NCBI RefSeq assembly: GCF_032854445.1 | Contig: NC_088295.1 | Location: 33,078,510-33,142,509, forward strand | Direction: 5' to 3' | Source of the DNA: Liolophura sinensis | Taxonomy: Eukaryota > Mollusca > Polyplacophora > Chitonida > Chitonidae | DNA: 64,000 nt | Part shown: one piece after another, positions 22,036 through 34,239 of the stretch | Numbering within the stretch: the stretch's first letter is position 1 | Layout: each line of letters opens with the position of its first letter | Program-made: the position numbers and the translations under genes | Notes under the pieces: generated by a model | The model's input: the letters and a program-made list of their open reading frames with translations, nothing else | The model's database searches: none | Told to the model about the DNA's origin: nothing

Positions 22036-25000
22036 CTCTTAACATATTTGACATAATCCATCCCATTGTGCTGTCGACTGTGTCGGTCGCAACAGTTAAA
22101 AAACTGTTCAAAGAATAATATCCCACCATGCCTTAATGCACATGTCGTATATACGGATGTGCCGTCCGTCGAGTGATTACAATTAAATGACTACCATTCA
22201 GATTGTCAGTAGTCAGATTTTTTGTACCGGTATACTTGATTGCTGGCGACTTTGTATTGTCCATGATCCTCAGTTTAGAAATCGTTTGAACATATTATGT
22301 ATAAAATTAGACACACTACTGCATTTCATTGCCTGTTTAAGAGCCCCATCATCAACCTATAGCTGACTATTTTCGACTTCAGCTCTTCAAACATTACCAT
22401 AATCTTCCCTGCATTTCTTCACATTTATAGTTATTTTCTGTGTTAAGTTTATAGCAATGTCGTACAAAATGACGAGGTATGATGCGTTTGGTGCAGATTT
22501 CAAATTTACAGCATTAAAATAAGGTATGTATATGTAACATGTACATAAACTATAGTAAAATGTTTCGCCCCTTTGCTTCCTTATGCACGTACTAACGTCG
22601 GCTAGGCTGTGTAAAGGTAGGTATGTTGGATAGGTTAGTCGTATATTAGTCGTAGGTAGGTAAACAGGCGCATATAACAGCCTAGAAACTATGAATACGG
22701 ATACACAGAATCGCCTCCCAGACGCGCGTTAGAGATGTACACGATTGTGTACATTTGTAGAGATGAATGTGTGACTCACGGCTTTTATGAGGAAGCATCT
22801 CATGTAACCTATTGGACTTTCTTTGACAGCGACCATTTAGAGTCTTCTTTTCTGGGTAATTCTTTTCAAACATTTGAAATACAAACCATTTGCATACAGA
22901 GCAATTCATTGCATCCCAAGTATTTGTGAAAGGGTTCAACGAGAGGTTGTTGCCATGACAATATGTCTTCAATTTCATTTGTCATAGGTATTGCGCTTAA
23001 AGGACTACTGACGAGCAGGGGCTTAGACTGGTTTAAGCCTTGGGGCTGGAGGTGAAAACATTTTGAATGTGGAACACAAGGGTGGAGCAGTGTCCCAGCA
23101 CAAAAAAGCAAAACTCAAGAGACTGAAGGCTCTTGAACACCAGATGGGTTGAGAAGCATTCAAAGCATTATGCAAGACAGTAAATTGAGAAGTTATAACA
23201 ATGCGTATCAAGTGTCCTAGTCATAATGCATGTTTATCGGCATATTTTCTGAGAGTAGCTAAGCATGAAGTGATTTCTGGGACTAAAACGGAAAAAACAT
23301 AGCTTGTCAAGCACACAGTGCACAAGTATTTCAATTTGGTTTGCCAAAATCAAAGTTACCTTGAAAGTAATTAGGTGTTCAATTCATTCAGGCTGTATGT
23401 GTTCCGAATATTATCAGATTGTATCCATTCGGAATATTATTCCTAGGGTTTCAAGCCATTCAGACTTGAATCTTTATAATATGTGCTCGGATTATTATTA
23501 TTGCGGGTTCAAGCCGTTGAACCTTATTATTATTCTCACGATATGGTGGGAGCGTTTTTTGAAAAACGGACATTTACAAAACCTCAGCAAGATTTTAGTT
23601 AAGGACCTGAAGTTGGTCGTGTAAATCCTGTTAATAATTTCTATACTGTTGAAATGTCACTGTGATGCAGTTTTGGGGACTTGTTCCGAATGTAGCATTT
23701 TTGCAAAACTAGAAGTGATATGGTTAAAACGGGAAGTGGGTATTTCTCCATAACAAATGAAGCTAGAGACGCAATCTTAAGGAAAAGCAAGAAGACACAT
23801 TTTACAGAACCGGAAGTGACGTCTGCCAAACGGAATTAGTAAAAAAAATCACACTTTTTTGCATTTCTCAAAATTAGAAATCTTCTTTAACCAAAACGGC
23901 ACGGCAGAAATACCTGAGACTTTTAGCAAATAAAAGTGTGAGCGGTCTGAGTTATGTGAACTGGCTCGAGTGCTGAGTTGTGGCAGTATTTCAGGGTCGT
24001 TTTCTCTGAGAATCCCAGGTCCGATTGGGTTGGAATTTATTACACTTGGAAGCGTTCCATGCAAACTATGAGGAAAGTTAAAAAATGCAGTGTGTGAGCA
24101 AGTCAGGTATTAGCTAATACAGCGGAAGTGATGTCAGGTGAAAATAAAAATTTGGATTTGAAGATTCTAAACATGTAATAATTGATGTAGCTTGACTGCG
24201 AATTCCTATGTTGTATACTTTTGTCGCAAATTGCAATCTAATAGCTAAGAACCGCAATATCTCGATATCTCGATATCGCGATATTTGCAGGTCATGTGAC
24301 AGAAAACTCCTAAACATGTACTGTATGCTAACTGAAAATTATTCAACACAAAGAGTTAATTATCAAAAGTTGTCCAAAGACAGATTTACTACATTTGTAC
24401 GTGCTATATAGTGTACGTGTATTACATTGATGGCTGGGAAGAATGTACACGTTCTAATTAAGTTGTTTACCCAAATTCTTCTGATGTTTGGGACAGATAT
24501 TAGTATTTTTATATTTCTTTCCCAGCTTTTTGGAAAAGCAAAGATGTTGTTCATTAGACGGTTTAACAATGTGAGAAAATGGAAACTAAATATTCCTGCT
24601 CCAATTATAGGGATACTTGCGAAAAAGAGCAGAGCAGATGTCTCAAAACAAAAGAAATGGGGTATGTCCCAATGTATAAAGACACCATTCAACTAACCAG
24701 AAGAGACGCCGCATAGGCATAAAATGCCAGCTTGAAACCCGGCATCGCTGCTGTAGCAGCTATATTTACAAGATTGTTTTGTACTGATCCAACTGACCAC
24801 CTGTTCTCTTTACGTGTTCCAGGCTAATCATTTTGGGTGGCGTAGTGTGGAGGTGGGGGCTAGGATACATTAACTGCCGCCCCCCCCCCCCCCCCGCACA
24901 CACACTTCAATTATTGTGGGGGACGTACTAAACATTTTAAGGAGAATTTGATATCCCTAAGGTTTCTTAGCCAGCATTAGTCAGTGTCAGCCACACGATA

Positions 25001-25048
25001 ATTACCTATTTCAGTAGAAATGTTAATTTTTTCACGGATTCACTTAAC
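22036..25048. other. Intergenic; short palindromes and possible transposon debris
   Basis: No gene recognised. About 23380-23550 has short internal repeats (TTCAAGCC, ATTATTATT). At 24257-24286 is an imperfect palindrome built from CGATATCG. At 24427-24696 both strands are open for about 90-110 codons without recognisable motifs. A C16 tract is at 24880-24895. Confidence 0.4.
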
Positions 25049-25297
25049 TCACTTGCCACTGTGGGCATGAAAGCGGATTGGGTAGAGGGTGGTGTTGGTG
25101 AATGGCGTCCGAACCCCTACCACCCAGTCTACGTCCATGACGTGTATACAAGTCTCTGTAGTCCTGAGCTGGTAATACGCTCGTCGAGTTTCCATTTGTT
25201 GATGAACAGAAAACAGCAAGAAACCGTGTAGCCGTCTGCGACTGGTCATTTTAATCGATGAGCCGGTTACCACATTCAGGATGTCGTTACCTAACAT
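25049..25297 (-). CDS. Uncharacterised 82-codon open frame, possible first exon
   Basis: Starts at an ATG and is less AT-rich than its surroundings. It reads MLGNDILNVVTGSSIKMTSR at the start and ends FHAHSGK next to GGCAAGTGAGTT, a possible donor. No domain is recognised. It may be a chance frame or a gene relic. Confidence 0.2.
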   Translation of the reverse strand: MLGNDILNVVTGSSIKMTSRRRLHGFLLFSVHQQMETRRAYYQLRTTETCIHVMDVDWVVGVRTPFTNTTLYPIRFHAHSGK

Positions 25298-25374
25298 ACT
25301 TTGTCTTACTTTTTAACACAATTACCTGACCAAAGCAATTAGTATATACCATGGGTTGTTTGTTGGCTCAGAAG

Positions 25375-25455
25375 CTTAAAACGTCGTATAAGTAAGCCAA
25401 GGTTTTGTGTGCGGCGTAAAACACAAATAAAACAAATAAATTAAATAAATACAAC
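25375..25455 (+). mobile_element. SINE family A 3' end fragment
   Basis: GTCGTATAAGTAAGCC, TGCGGCGTAAAACACAAATA and AAAT-type tail. The body is missing. Confidence 0.6.
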
Positions 25456-25534
25456 GCATGTTCGAATCCAAGTCTCGCTTCTCCGACTGTATCTTTAGTT
25501 TGGAGGTATTATCAGGAGTAAAGATTAAAGGAGG

Positions 25535-25615
25535 CCATTTAATCCGTTTCCTCCATTCCTACACATGACCACTGTCATCAAAATTCTTGAATACGGCGTT
25601 AAAGATCATCGTTCA
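25535..25615 (+). mobile_element. SINE family A 3' end fragment
   Basis: TCCGTTTCCTCCATTCCTAC, then AATTCTTGAATACGGCGTTA. Decayed. Confidence 0.5.
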
Positions 25616-27925
25616 TTCACATGATGGAAATTCTGAATATCTATTAGCAAGTTTGCGTTCTTGTAGATTCTGGTGTCTTTCTGATTACCCTCTATATTGC
25701 AATAACTCGTTTACATTTCGGAATACAGGGGCAAAATTACTGGGAAGTAAATAATGCGGGAAAACAGCGAAATGAGGTACCGTATGACGTTTTGTATTCG
25801 CGGCTGCCAGGTTTTGTCTCTAATATCTGGTATAGTGCCAATGTGGGTCAAAAACACACAATTCAGACGCATTTAGAAGCGCCATCTATACAGACTAACT
25901 ATACCAAAGCCTTCTGGTTATGATATTTACAATACAATGACGCTCATGCATGTAGGCATGTAGCCTAAAGCAATCCAAGTGGGCCGATTTTTCATCAGCT
26001 GAGATCGAACTGAACCTGGTGTGGGATCCTCCTTAGGCTTTTTTAATATGGAAATTCCGTCTATGTACATAGAGACTGTTTTCTCTCACATCCTAAAATA
26101 GGACTCACGGTACTGTCTTCGTTACGACGTCGACCTTAAAACTATACAGAAATTGTCCACATGGAGATCTTGTTGTACTAATAATTAGGTCCGGTGAATA
26201 CTCAATTATTTGCATATGTGGATGGGACGATCTTGTTCACACCGTTTGTGGCCTAAACAAACTGGCATTTACCTGTCTTTCAGTTATGGATAATTTGTGT
26301 ATGGCTTGTAACTTACACGAGGGAAACATCGAGATGGTGAAATGAATAGGAGAAGCTTACTCATACATCTGACACCAGGAACTGGGCCTATGCAACCTAT
26401 CATATATGGTCATAATATCAGTTTACTTCCACTGATATAAGACAATATATATGCCTTTCCTTTTCCATGTGAAGATATAATAGAATTCATTACATGTCAG
26501 TTGTTATGTAAAATAACATTCACCTAACTAAATAGCTAGCTACGGATCCATGAGTATGCTGGTATTAATCTGTACCTTTTATGTTTCAATAGTCATATAC
26601 TGCAGGCCTACACGATAATCCTCCGTCCGGAGCAGGTCTAATGCGCCATTGAAACGTGTCAATAGTGTTCGTACAGAGTTGCCGTCCCTTATTTTGCTGC
26701 ACCCTTGTAGAGATGCTCTTTGCGCGACTGCTCAAGATAAAACACTACGAATCAAGTACTAGACATTGACATAGTAGCGGTGACGATGGAAACGCTATAC
26801 GAAGACTGTTTACAAAAAGTTGAAGTGAGATTCCTTCTTGTTTTATATACTGATATTACGGCGGATGACTTTTATGACTGGATATTTGCCAGTAGGGTGC
26901 CTTAGTGTCCCATCCCCAGGACAGAAAGTGACGTATACCACTACTAGCATTTTTCGGTCCTGTTTTGTAATTACATGTGTAACACTTACTATTATCCTGC
27001 ATTTATCTCTGAAATGAAGACTTTTGATATGATGCCCTTCGCTCAAACCAGTTGAGCTTTAAGTGAAAGTAACATTTTTATGTCGCTACAATTCCATCGT
27101 TGGAATTTGCTTATTCCCGTCACCTATGTCCAGCTACCATTTTATACACTTGCAGATCAACAACGGCCACAATGCTGCAGACGACCGTCAGAAACTAGAA
27201 CTTACTCTGTAACTTGCTAAAGTAAAGACATGTGACAAGGACCAAACTCAATGCTACGTCCCATTTTGGAAAAAAGTCCGGAAAACTGTGTACACAAAAA
27301 CAGCCATAATATGGTGTCCACAACAAGAACTAGAGCTAAAACTGGCCATGGTGAAGCCATGTACACAATTTCAAAAATCATTTATTTCTTAACTAACAAA
27401 AGATACAGATTATTATCCGGACAAAAAATTTATTGACATTATTTATCAAAGATGAAATCTTTGTTTTCGTACTCTTCACACACGTACAGGTTGTTGTGAG
27501 GCTTTTGTTGCCAAGATCCAAGTTGTAAAAGTGCTGTTTGTAATACTAATAATACTATACAGAACCAATAAGTGTTGATCGAGATGTAAAATAGCAATGG
27601 AGGGTTCTTGTTTTTGGCTACAAGTTTGTTAGGTTTTTTATATAATACGTTTTTTATATTATACTTCTATTATCATCAGTCCTCATCATTGATTTGATCG
27701 AAAGTCTACTTTTATTTGTCAAAAAGAGATAAAGACAGCAACAGGAGTTAAACCAATTACACTTGTGAGCAGTCATTTACAGGGTGTCTAAGGTGTTGCT
27801 ATCCCTCTCTGATTTTAGTTTTACACGTCAGAAGGTTTCTATGGAGCCTGGCATAAGTCGATGCCTTCCGTCCATGAAACTGACAGTTGTCGTATATATA
27901 ACGTGGAATATTTTAAGTAGGTTAT
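25616..27925. other. No gene seen
   Basis: AT-rich intergenic sequence; the short open frames at 26843-27046 and 27251-27436 show no splice or motif support. Confidence 0.4.
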
Positions 27926-28189
27926 TAAGTTCCAATGAATGAATGGTGAAGGTTTAGCACTACATTGGCAGCATTTCAGTCATGCTGTGGGGAGGATATG
28001 TACAATACAAGGAAGCATTTGTCTCACAACATGAGAATGATAACTGTCTCAGAACAAATTGTAAACAGACTGTTCTACGACTTGTAGAATAACATTCAAA
28101 TGTGCTTTAGATATTTAACTGCAACATCGTCACCAGCAACGTCAAATAAAACACACGGAACAAGCAATTATGGTTCGTTTATTGAAGCC

Positions 28190-28345
28190 GGCTAAGGCCA
28201 CCGACGTACCATCGCACCATCGTATCATCGCCCGGCGATGACACGAAGCGATGGTACGATGATGCGAATGGATGGCACGATGAATGGATGGCACGATGAC
28301 ACGAAGTTATGGTACGAACAGAATAGCTTCGTACCATCGTTTCCA
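28190..28345. repeat. Foldback of CGATGGTACGA motifs
   Basis: GTACCATCGCACCATCGTAT and TTCGTACCATCG face CGATGGTACGATGATGCG and GAAGTTATGGTACGAA, with a central near-palindrome CATCGCCCGGCGATG and the direct repeat GAATGGATGGCACGATG twice. It is absent from the paralogous stretch at 17.2 kb, so it is a later insertion or expansion. Confidence 0.6.
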
Positions 28346-28499
28346 AGATATCTGGGCCTGTACAGGGGTCTTGTCCCGAATCGGTGCCGGATATGTGTGA
28401 CTGGTCGCCTTTTGCGCCGAGCTTGCCCAGAGGGTTCATATCCTATTTTTGTCCAGGAATCTAAATTAGCAGGAAGTTATATGCTGGGAGGTTAAATAA

Positions 28500-28729
28500 C
28501 TCTGGACTCTACTTTTCAGCCTCACAGTGTAGCTTTGGCAGACGTGATGCAGCAACTGTGGCACTCTGTAGCTGGTTACCAGATATCTGCGCCTCCTTAG
28601 CGACAATAGCACCTCCTGAAGGCTGGGTGGTTACAATAATCTGGTCAAGATGACCTGAGCCTGTTGTCCACCAGACCTGGATACCACTAGAGGATTCCTG
28701 GGCACGTGTTAACGTAGGTGCTGATGGAA
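28500..28729 (-). pseudogene. FN3 exon relic 1 (copy of receptor exon 5)
   Basis: The acceptor TTTATTTCTAG is kept and the start reads VPSAPTLTRAQESSSGIQV, then WTTGSGHLDQIIVTTQPSGG, parallel to exon 5 at 12312-12590. A deletion after AASRL shifts the frame (SYTVRLKSRVQS appears in another frame), and the 3' end with its donor is replaced by unrelated sequence. It is therefore unlikely to be used. Confidence 0.8.
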
Positions 28730-29074
28730 CTAGAAATAAAAAAAGGTTTTGCACGTGTTTCATGTATTGTGTTAAGCTACTAAATGTCCTGATCAACTCA
28801 TACTTTGCATATTACCTGACTGTCCTTTACACAATGAAAAACCAGCCCTTACCGACATCTCAGCTAGGTTTCTAGAACTGTAGTGGAATGCGTTTTGGTG
28901 ATTGGTAATTTAATGTTTGCGCTGTCAACCTTAAGTGATATCGATATGCTCTTACGTAGCACTCTTATGTGTACATCCCTAAATCATCAGCTTCAAACAA
29001 TATTCGCAAACCCACAACCTAGGTCAAAACACTCTATATTATATCTGACTGTGATTTAGCACCGTATACGCTGG

Positions 29075-29305
29075 GAGATTGGATATCTCTGGACTCTACT
29101 TTCAGCCTCACAGTGTAGTTCTGTCCTTTGACAGACATGATGCAGCAAATGTGGCACTCTGTGGCTGGTTACCAGATACCTGCACCTCCTTAGCGACAAT
29201 AGCACCTCCTGAAGGCTGGGTGGTCACAATGATGCCTGTTGTTCACATAACCTGGATAACACCAGAGGATTCTTCGGCACGGGTTAACGTTGGTGCCGAT
29301 TGAAA
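29075..29305 (-). pseudogene. FN3 exon relic 2 (copy of receptor exon 5)
   Basis: A second copy, closest to relic 1 and sharing its truncated 3' end. The acceptor AG is lost (TATTTCAATCGG in place of CTAGTTCCATC), there is an in-frame TGA after IQVM, and about 20 bases are deleted. The plus-strand open frame across this interval is only the antisense of the relic. Confidence 0.8.
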
Positions 29306-29609
29306 TAGAAATAAAAAAAGTGTTGCACGTTTTTCATGTATTGTGTTAAGCTACTGAATGTCCTGATCAACTCATACTTTGAATATTACCTGACTGTAGA
29401 GAATAAGTTTTTCTTTTCGATTTACATTTTGCCCAATATCTCATATCTCTTTAGTTTAGAATAGCGAAGCGTAGAGTTTAACTATAAATTTGTCTTTCTA
29501 CCTACTGCCAAAAATAAACCTATTGCTAAAAATAAAAAGGCAGAGACTAGCAAAACATTTCTACCTCTGTCAGTAAAGAATTAAGTCTTTAAGTGCCTCT
29601 CGAAAAATT

Positions 29610-29868
29610 AGGATTTATTTATTTATTTATTTGATAAGTGTTTTACTCCGTACTCAAGAATCTTTCACTTAGACGACGCCGGCCAGCATTATGGTGGGAG
29701 GAAACCGGGCAGAGCCCGGGGAAACCCACGACCATCCGCAGGTTGCTGGCAGACCTTCTCACGTACGGCCGGAGAGGAAGCCAGCATGATCTGGACTTGA
29801 ACTCACAGCGACCGCATTGGTGAGAGACTCCTGGGTCATCAAGCTGCGCTAGAGAGCTAACCGACGAA
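29610..29868 (-). mobile_element. SINE family A, nearly full length
   Basis: The best-preserved reverse copy: (ATTT)n, CCGTACTCAAGAATCTTTCA, GGCCAGCATTATGGTGGGAG, GGCAGAGCCCGGGGAAACCC, ACGGCCGGAGAGGAAGCCAG, then the tRNA-like head in reverse (TTGAACTCACAGCGACC is the B box side). About 260 bases. Confidence 0.92.
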
Positions 29869-29899
29869 AAGTTAGGAAGTGATTTTACAAATTACCATA

Positions 29900-31510
29900 T
29901 ACCAACAGTAAATCTTCAAAGTAAGTTACATCATTACTGTGTATTCGGCTAATATAACTCTGTTGGTGGTGTTATGAAAGGAGTTTTTGTTGAAAGCAAA
30001 AATAAGTAATTAAACCATACCATCGACAGCTTTCGCACTACCGCTTGGCAGTTTATTTAAAGTAGCTTGCCTTCCACTAAAGACTATTGATTTTCTGCAC
30101 CCATAAAAATTGTTAAATAACAATCAATAAAGCGTTAAATTTCAAACGAGTAAATTTACTAGTCAAGTGACTATTTTATTTAAAGGTAAGCAAATAAACT
30201 TAAGAAAAGAGTTCACAACTTCTTTGACTATAACGAAGGACTTTACAAGGTTATTCAAAGAAAGTGACGCCTACAGTTATTTCAGTGATGAATTTCTATT
30301 ATGTCGATGAAGGCGTAGAATTTATTTCAAATGTAAGCATTCGAATTACTCGACTTTTGAGTCATAACTGCAATGCACTGTACATAAAAGTACCGTGGTT
30401 AACGCGATAATCCAGCTAATTCCACTTACTTTTCATGTATGGAGGAAAGAGAAAATCATGGTATAAACCATCTACCTCTGGCAGTAAAATGTTCTCCTGT
30501 GAGCTTCATGCAATACTATCGTAGACGATGCTACAGGTTGTATCGACCTCTCAAATATTCCATTTCCATTGTTGGTCTCTAACCAATACCTCACGCATCC
30601 AAGCGTTTGAAAATAAGCACGACTGACAGTTGACAACCATATTCAGGGTACATTCACACTTGCAATGAGGCTCAAGGTGAGCTAAGGTCATTTTTAATGC
30701 TCGTACATAGGGTAGGAAGATAACATGTGCGGCTCACCATTACATTTTATGTCGACACATAAGCTTATCGATTTACCCAGGCAAAATCCGTATATATCAG
30801 TGAGTTTTATTAACCCACATGTATGTCATGACTAAACAATTTCAAAATGAGACAGGTAAATGTAACAGATATGTCTACAAGCCGAGTTTACCAAAGTTCC
30901 GCACGAAGAATTCGCTCACCATACTCACTCAACTACATTTCGCTCCCCTTCTTCATAATGTTTGGACTGCTAGCATAAGATTTGATATCTTTGACAATCA
31001 TACTAAATGGCCCAGTACAATAAATTTCTGTAGCATCCATATGCTGTTTATGAACCAACGCAGGCGTTTACAGGATTACAGGATCTGACGTAGGAATATG
31101 TATGATATGTGAGTACCATTGTCCCTGGTACAGTGCATAGTTCCAAACATTTTACACTAAATCTACATGCACATGTACTCAACAAGAACACATTTTCAAT
31201 TTAACGTTCTATCTCATCAGCCACTTTATTCACAACAGATTCAGGTTACAACTGTTTTACAACAATTTGAAGTAGATGTGTTAACATTTGGAGTAATCAA
31301 AAAGCAAAAAGTTTGCTGTTCAATCTTAGCGTATGTCGGGTCGCTTATCTTAGCCTGTCATTCGCTAGAACATACAAGGTGTTTGCGGATACTAAACCTC
31401 GGACAAGGAAACCCGTGCCTTCTCGGAGACCCGAGCTCGATGCAGTAAGCAGTCGACGTCTCTGGTATTGCCGTTTAACAGTTCTATGAAGATCATTTGT
31501 TATTTCTTTT
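29900..31510. repeat. Decayed copy of receptor intron (12.8-14.3 kb)
   Basis: 30200-30360 and 30430-30660 align with 12840-12990 and 14020-14275 (for example CCTCACGCATCCAAGCGTTTG with CCTCATGCTTCCAAGAGTTTG, and GGTACATTCACACTTG with GGTACATTCACACTGT). No gene of its own was recognised; the open frames at 30819 and 31167 have no support. Confidence 0.6.
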
Positions 31511-31517
31511 TTTATCT

Positions 31518-31755
31518 ATTGGTGTGATGTTTTACGACTAATCAAGAATATTTCTTAATTGAGGGCAGCCAGCACTGGGAGGAAACCAGGCAGAGCCCGG
31601 AAAAACCAACTATCATCCGCATGTTGCTAGCAGACCTTCTGTCGTGCGGCTGGAGAGAAAACCATCTTGTGCTGTACTTGAACTCACAGTGATCGCATTG
31701 GTGAGAGGATCCTGGGTCATTGCGGGCGCTGGCACGCTGACCCCATCAGCCAGTG
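31518..31755 (-). mobile_element. SINE family A, diverged nearly full length
   Basis: GTTTTACGACTAATCAAGAA, CACTGGGAGGAAACCAGGCA, ATCATCCGCATGTTGCTAGC, GTACTTGAACTCACAGTGAT and GATCCTGGGTCATTGCGGGC. Lies inside the duplicated block. Confidence 0.85.
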
Positions 31756-32267
31756 GAAACCGAGGATCACTTGTCCTCTACCAACATGACATGTATAGTT
31801 ATTAAGCTAGCGGTGTTGAAATCTGTGCATCAAGTGAGGGTATATCTATCATGTACTTGTCAACTCATCACCCATAAAACGTCGTCGAAAAACGAAATTT
31901 CACGGCTTTAAGTACAAATCAAATAAATAAGTCCTGGAGAGGACTGGTTGGTTGTATTATGGGCCAGTTTTATGTTTAGAGGTCACCTGAGTTTCTGTCA
32001 ACATACCACTGTTTATTTACGTAGAATGGAATCAATATAAATGCGATCTCGATGGAAAATTAAGTGATCTCAAGCGAAGCTCATATAACTCTTGTATTTT
32101 GATTCTCATAGATCGCACATCTGGATGACAAGAAATAGGCTTATTTTAAACCACCTAAATAAACACCAGAACGGGTTGATTCTTTACAACAGAAATATAT
32201 TTATAAACGAAATACTTATGTTTGGTGTGTCCTGATTGACTCTACAAAATAGCGACTATGTGACTGC

Positions 32268-32483
32268 CTAACACATCGCGTTGAGTTGTCCAGTTGCTTC
32301 GTGGGTTGAATGATTGATTCGTTGTTGAACGCTATATTCAAAAATCTTCCTCTTATAGTTTTTATGGGTTGAGGAAACCTGACTGCCCATGGAAACACTT
32401 TCCCCACATGGGTCGTACAGATTTTTGGTGATAGCCAAGTTGTCCTCAACGAACTTAAATATGAACAAACGACCACTGGTGCA
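32268..32483 (-). CDS. Candidate exon of unknown identity
   Basis: After an AG (GTAAGTACAG) the frame reads CTSGRLFIFKFVEDNLAITK, continues through NLYDPCGESVSMGSQVSSTH and ends at a stop. It has a protein-like composition but no recognised domain, and a second minus-strand frame is open over the same bases. It could be a relic within the duplicated block or a chance frame. Confidence 0.2.
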   Translation of the reverse strand, partial: CTSGRLFIFKFVEDNLAITKNLYDPCGESVSMGSQVSSTHKNYKRKIFEYSVQQRINHSTHEATGQLNAMC

Positions 32484-32979
32484 CTGTACTTACTGAGATA
32501 CAATCCACTTCCTCTACTTCACAAGGCTGGGACTTCTTAACTTAAAACTGAGCAGTTCTTGAGTAGACTTTCTTCATTCGGTGCAAGTAAGGAGGTCGCC
32601 ATGGGCAAAAACATTTCCTCCGTCAAATAGCCTGTTTCCCAGTGTAAATAAAAATCATCTCATGATTTACATCTACTGACTGATGTATGGAACAGGTAAT
32701 ACCTGTTCTAATAAGATATTCTTATGAGACAAGTGTTTGGATCTCATTACATCTGAATAGAGCAGAATGTTCATCAGAAAACCATCAAAAATGATGTTTA
32801 TTACATTTTAAGAAAAATCAGTGGTCAGTCGTTGTTGGCTTGTGTCTTACTTTGATCTTCTTTCTACAAAAACCATACCTTGTTCAAATTAGATTTCGAC
32901 TTCTTATTCCTTGACCATCATCATAGAAGTACTGACGATGGCATCAGAGAAATAAAAAACTGATGAACTGTAAGTGTGC

Positions 32980-33287
32980 CTTGTGACGATGTGACGGTGG
33001 ATTGCACAGAGTTACCAGCATATCTGCACACAAATCCAGTTCTTGTCCTCGCGATGAGGTCGTATGTTATGCCAAGAGGTAACTCATTGGACAGGCTCGC
33101 TATGTAGGATTGCATCGTTTCTTGATCGAGCGACTGACTACCGAGGTTAACTGATCCTGCCTCCAGTCTTCCGCCGCGTACACACGTATCCCGTCGTAGT
33201 CACCAGGTGACAGAGTGACACTTTTGGTAACACTGCGGGTAGACAGGAGCGGGACCAAGACGATATTAGGTGATGAGATGAACAAAC
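32980..33287 (-). pseudogene. FN3-like exon relic (copy of receptor exon 3)
   Basis: Parallels exon 3 (16047-16355). The first part reads IVLVPLLSTRSVTKSVTLSP and GDYDGIRVY. The second part reads EAGSVNLGSQSLDQETMQSY, then LIARTRTGFVCRYAGNSVQS, in a frame shifted by a one-base net deletion near 33180 (308 against 309 bases). The donor has changed from GT to GC (CAAG/GCACAC). Either change argues against use. Confidence 0.8.
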
Positions 33288-33506
33288 CTGCCATGGAAAT
33301 GAAGCATACTTCTATCAGCCTAATCGTCAACTACAACGAAACATCATCAACCTACTGGATATATCGTGTAGTCATATTCAGATGTATCCACATAAAGTAT
33401 AGAGAAAGGGCGCGAAGAAAGGAACAGAGACGTACATGTAGCATGCTTAAATCTCCAGACGATAGAGTGAGCGTATACACCTACATGTTGCTTTAACGGT
33501 GTACAG

Positions 33507-33732
33507 CCGACAACATGGAAATGCACGTGCGGTGATGCAAAGTACATGCGGGTCCCTATTCTGTGGCTGTCCTCTAAGGGACATGCAGTGTTTGATAGGT
33601 TGAATGAATGTTCCGTGCAGGGCTTCATTAGGTTTTGCAATGTTATTGGAATAACGCATGAGCATGACAAACGCAGCTCCTTTTCCGAAGATTTTAGCGA
33701 TATAATTCAAGGCGTACAGCATAAAGGTAATC
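33507..33732 (+). CDS. Candidate plus-strand exon, unknown
   Basis: Between an AG (ACGGTGTACAG) and a donor-like GTAATC the frame is open and reads PTTWKCTCGDAKYMRVPILW at the start and FSDIIQGVQHK at the end. No domain recognised. Open minus-strand frames overlap it, so strand and reality are uncertain. Confidence 0.22.
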
Positions 33733-34012
33733 TATGCTTTACGTCTGTAATTCTTTACGATCATGGATATCTCGAGGCGAGTGTTCTTAGAGATCGGTTT
33801 TGGGTCTCAATTGATCAGTTAGACTTGTAAACCGAGAATGCAGGTGGGAACAAAAAAAATTATCGGAAATGATACTTTCAATGAGAATTGGGCATTTGGT
33901 ACAAAACTCGAGAGGTGCGATTCTCTGGTCGCTTCAAGAACATAACGTCACTAGAATTTGTTTATTTCTCCTTCCAGTTTACAGGTACACATCATACTTA
34001 TGATCACCATAA

Positions 34013-34016
<4 letters not shown>

Positions 34017-34075
<59 letters not shown>
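34017..34075. repeat. (TA)n microsatellite
   Basis: A perfect TA run of about 59 bases. The Tyr/Ile frame across it is an artefact. Confidence 0.95.
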
Positions 34076-34078
<3 letters not shown>

Positions 34079-34239
34079 CTACCCTACTAAACAGTCAAAG
34101 CTTTTATAGCTTTCATGTCAAGTAAATCTCAGCTAGCTTTTGGACTACAACCAGATCGCGCGGAACGTGTCGTCCATCTCTTTACTTGCACAGATTAGTG
34201 ATGAATGCTACATGTATCGTACACATGTTGGTAACTTAC

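Larger units (their letters stand above)
27926..29060. repeat. Paralogue of 16.6-17.65 kb, interrupted by an FN3 exon relic
   Basis: Colinear matches to 16.6-17.65 kb include ATTTAACTGCAACATCGTCA, TTGCCCAGAGGGTTCATATC and TTTAATGTTTGCGCTGTCAA. The exon-5 relic at 28500-28729 sits inside it, which fits an array of head-to-tail receptor-gene units that later decayed. Confidence 0.6.

Noticed and set aside
29079..29303. Plus-strand 74-codon frame
   Set aside because: It is the antisense of an FN3 exon relic.
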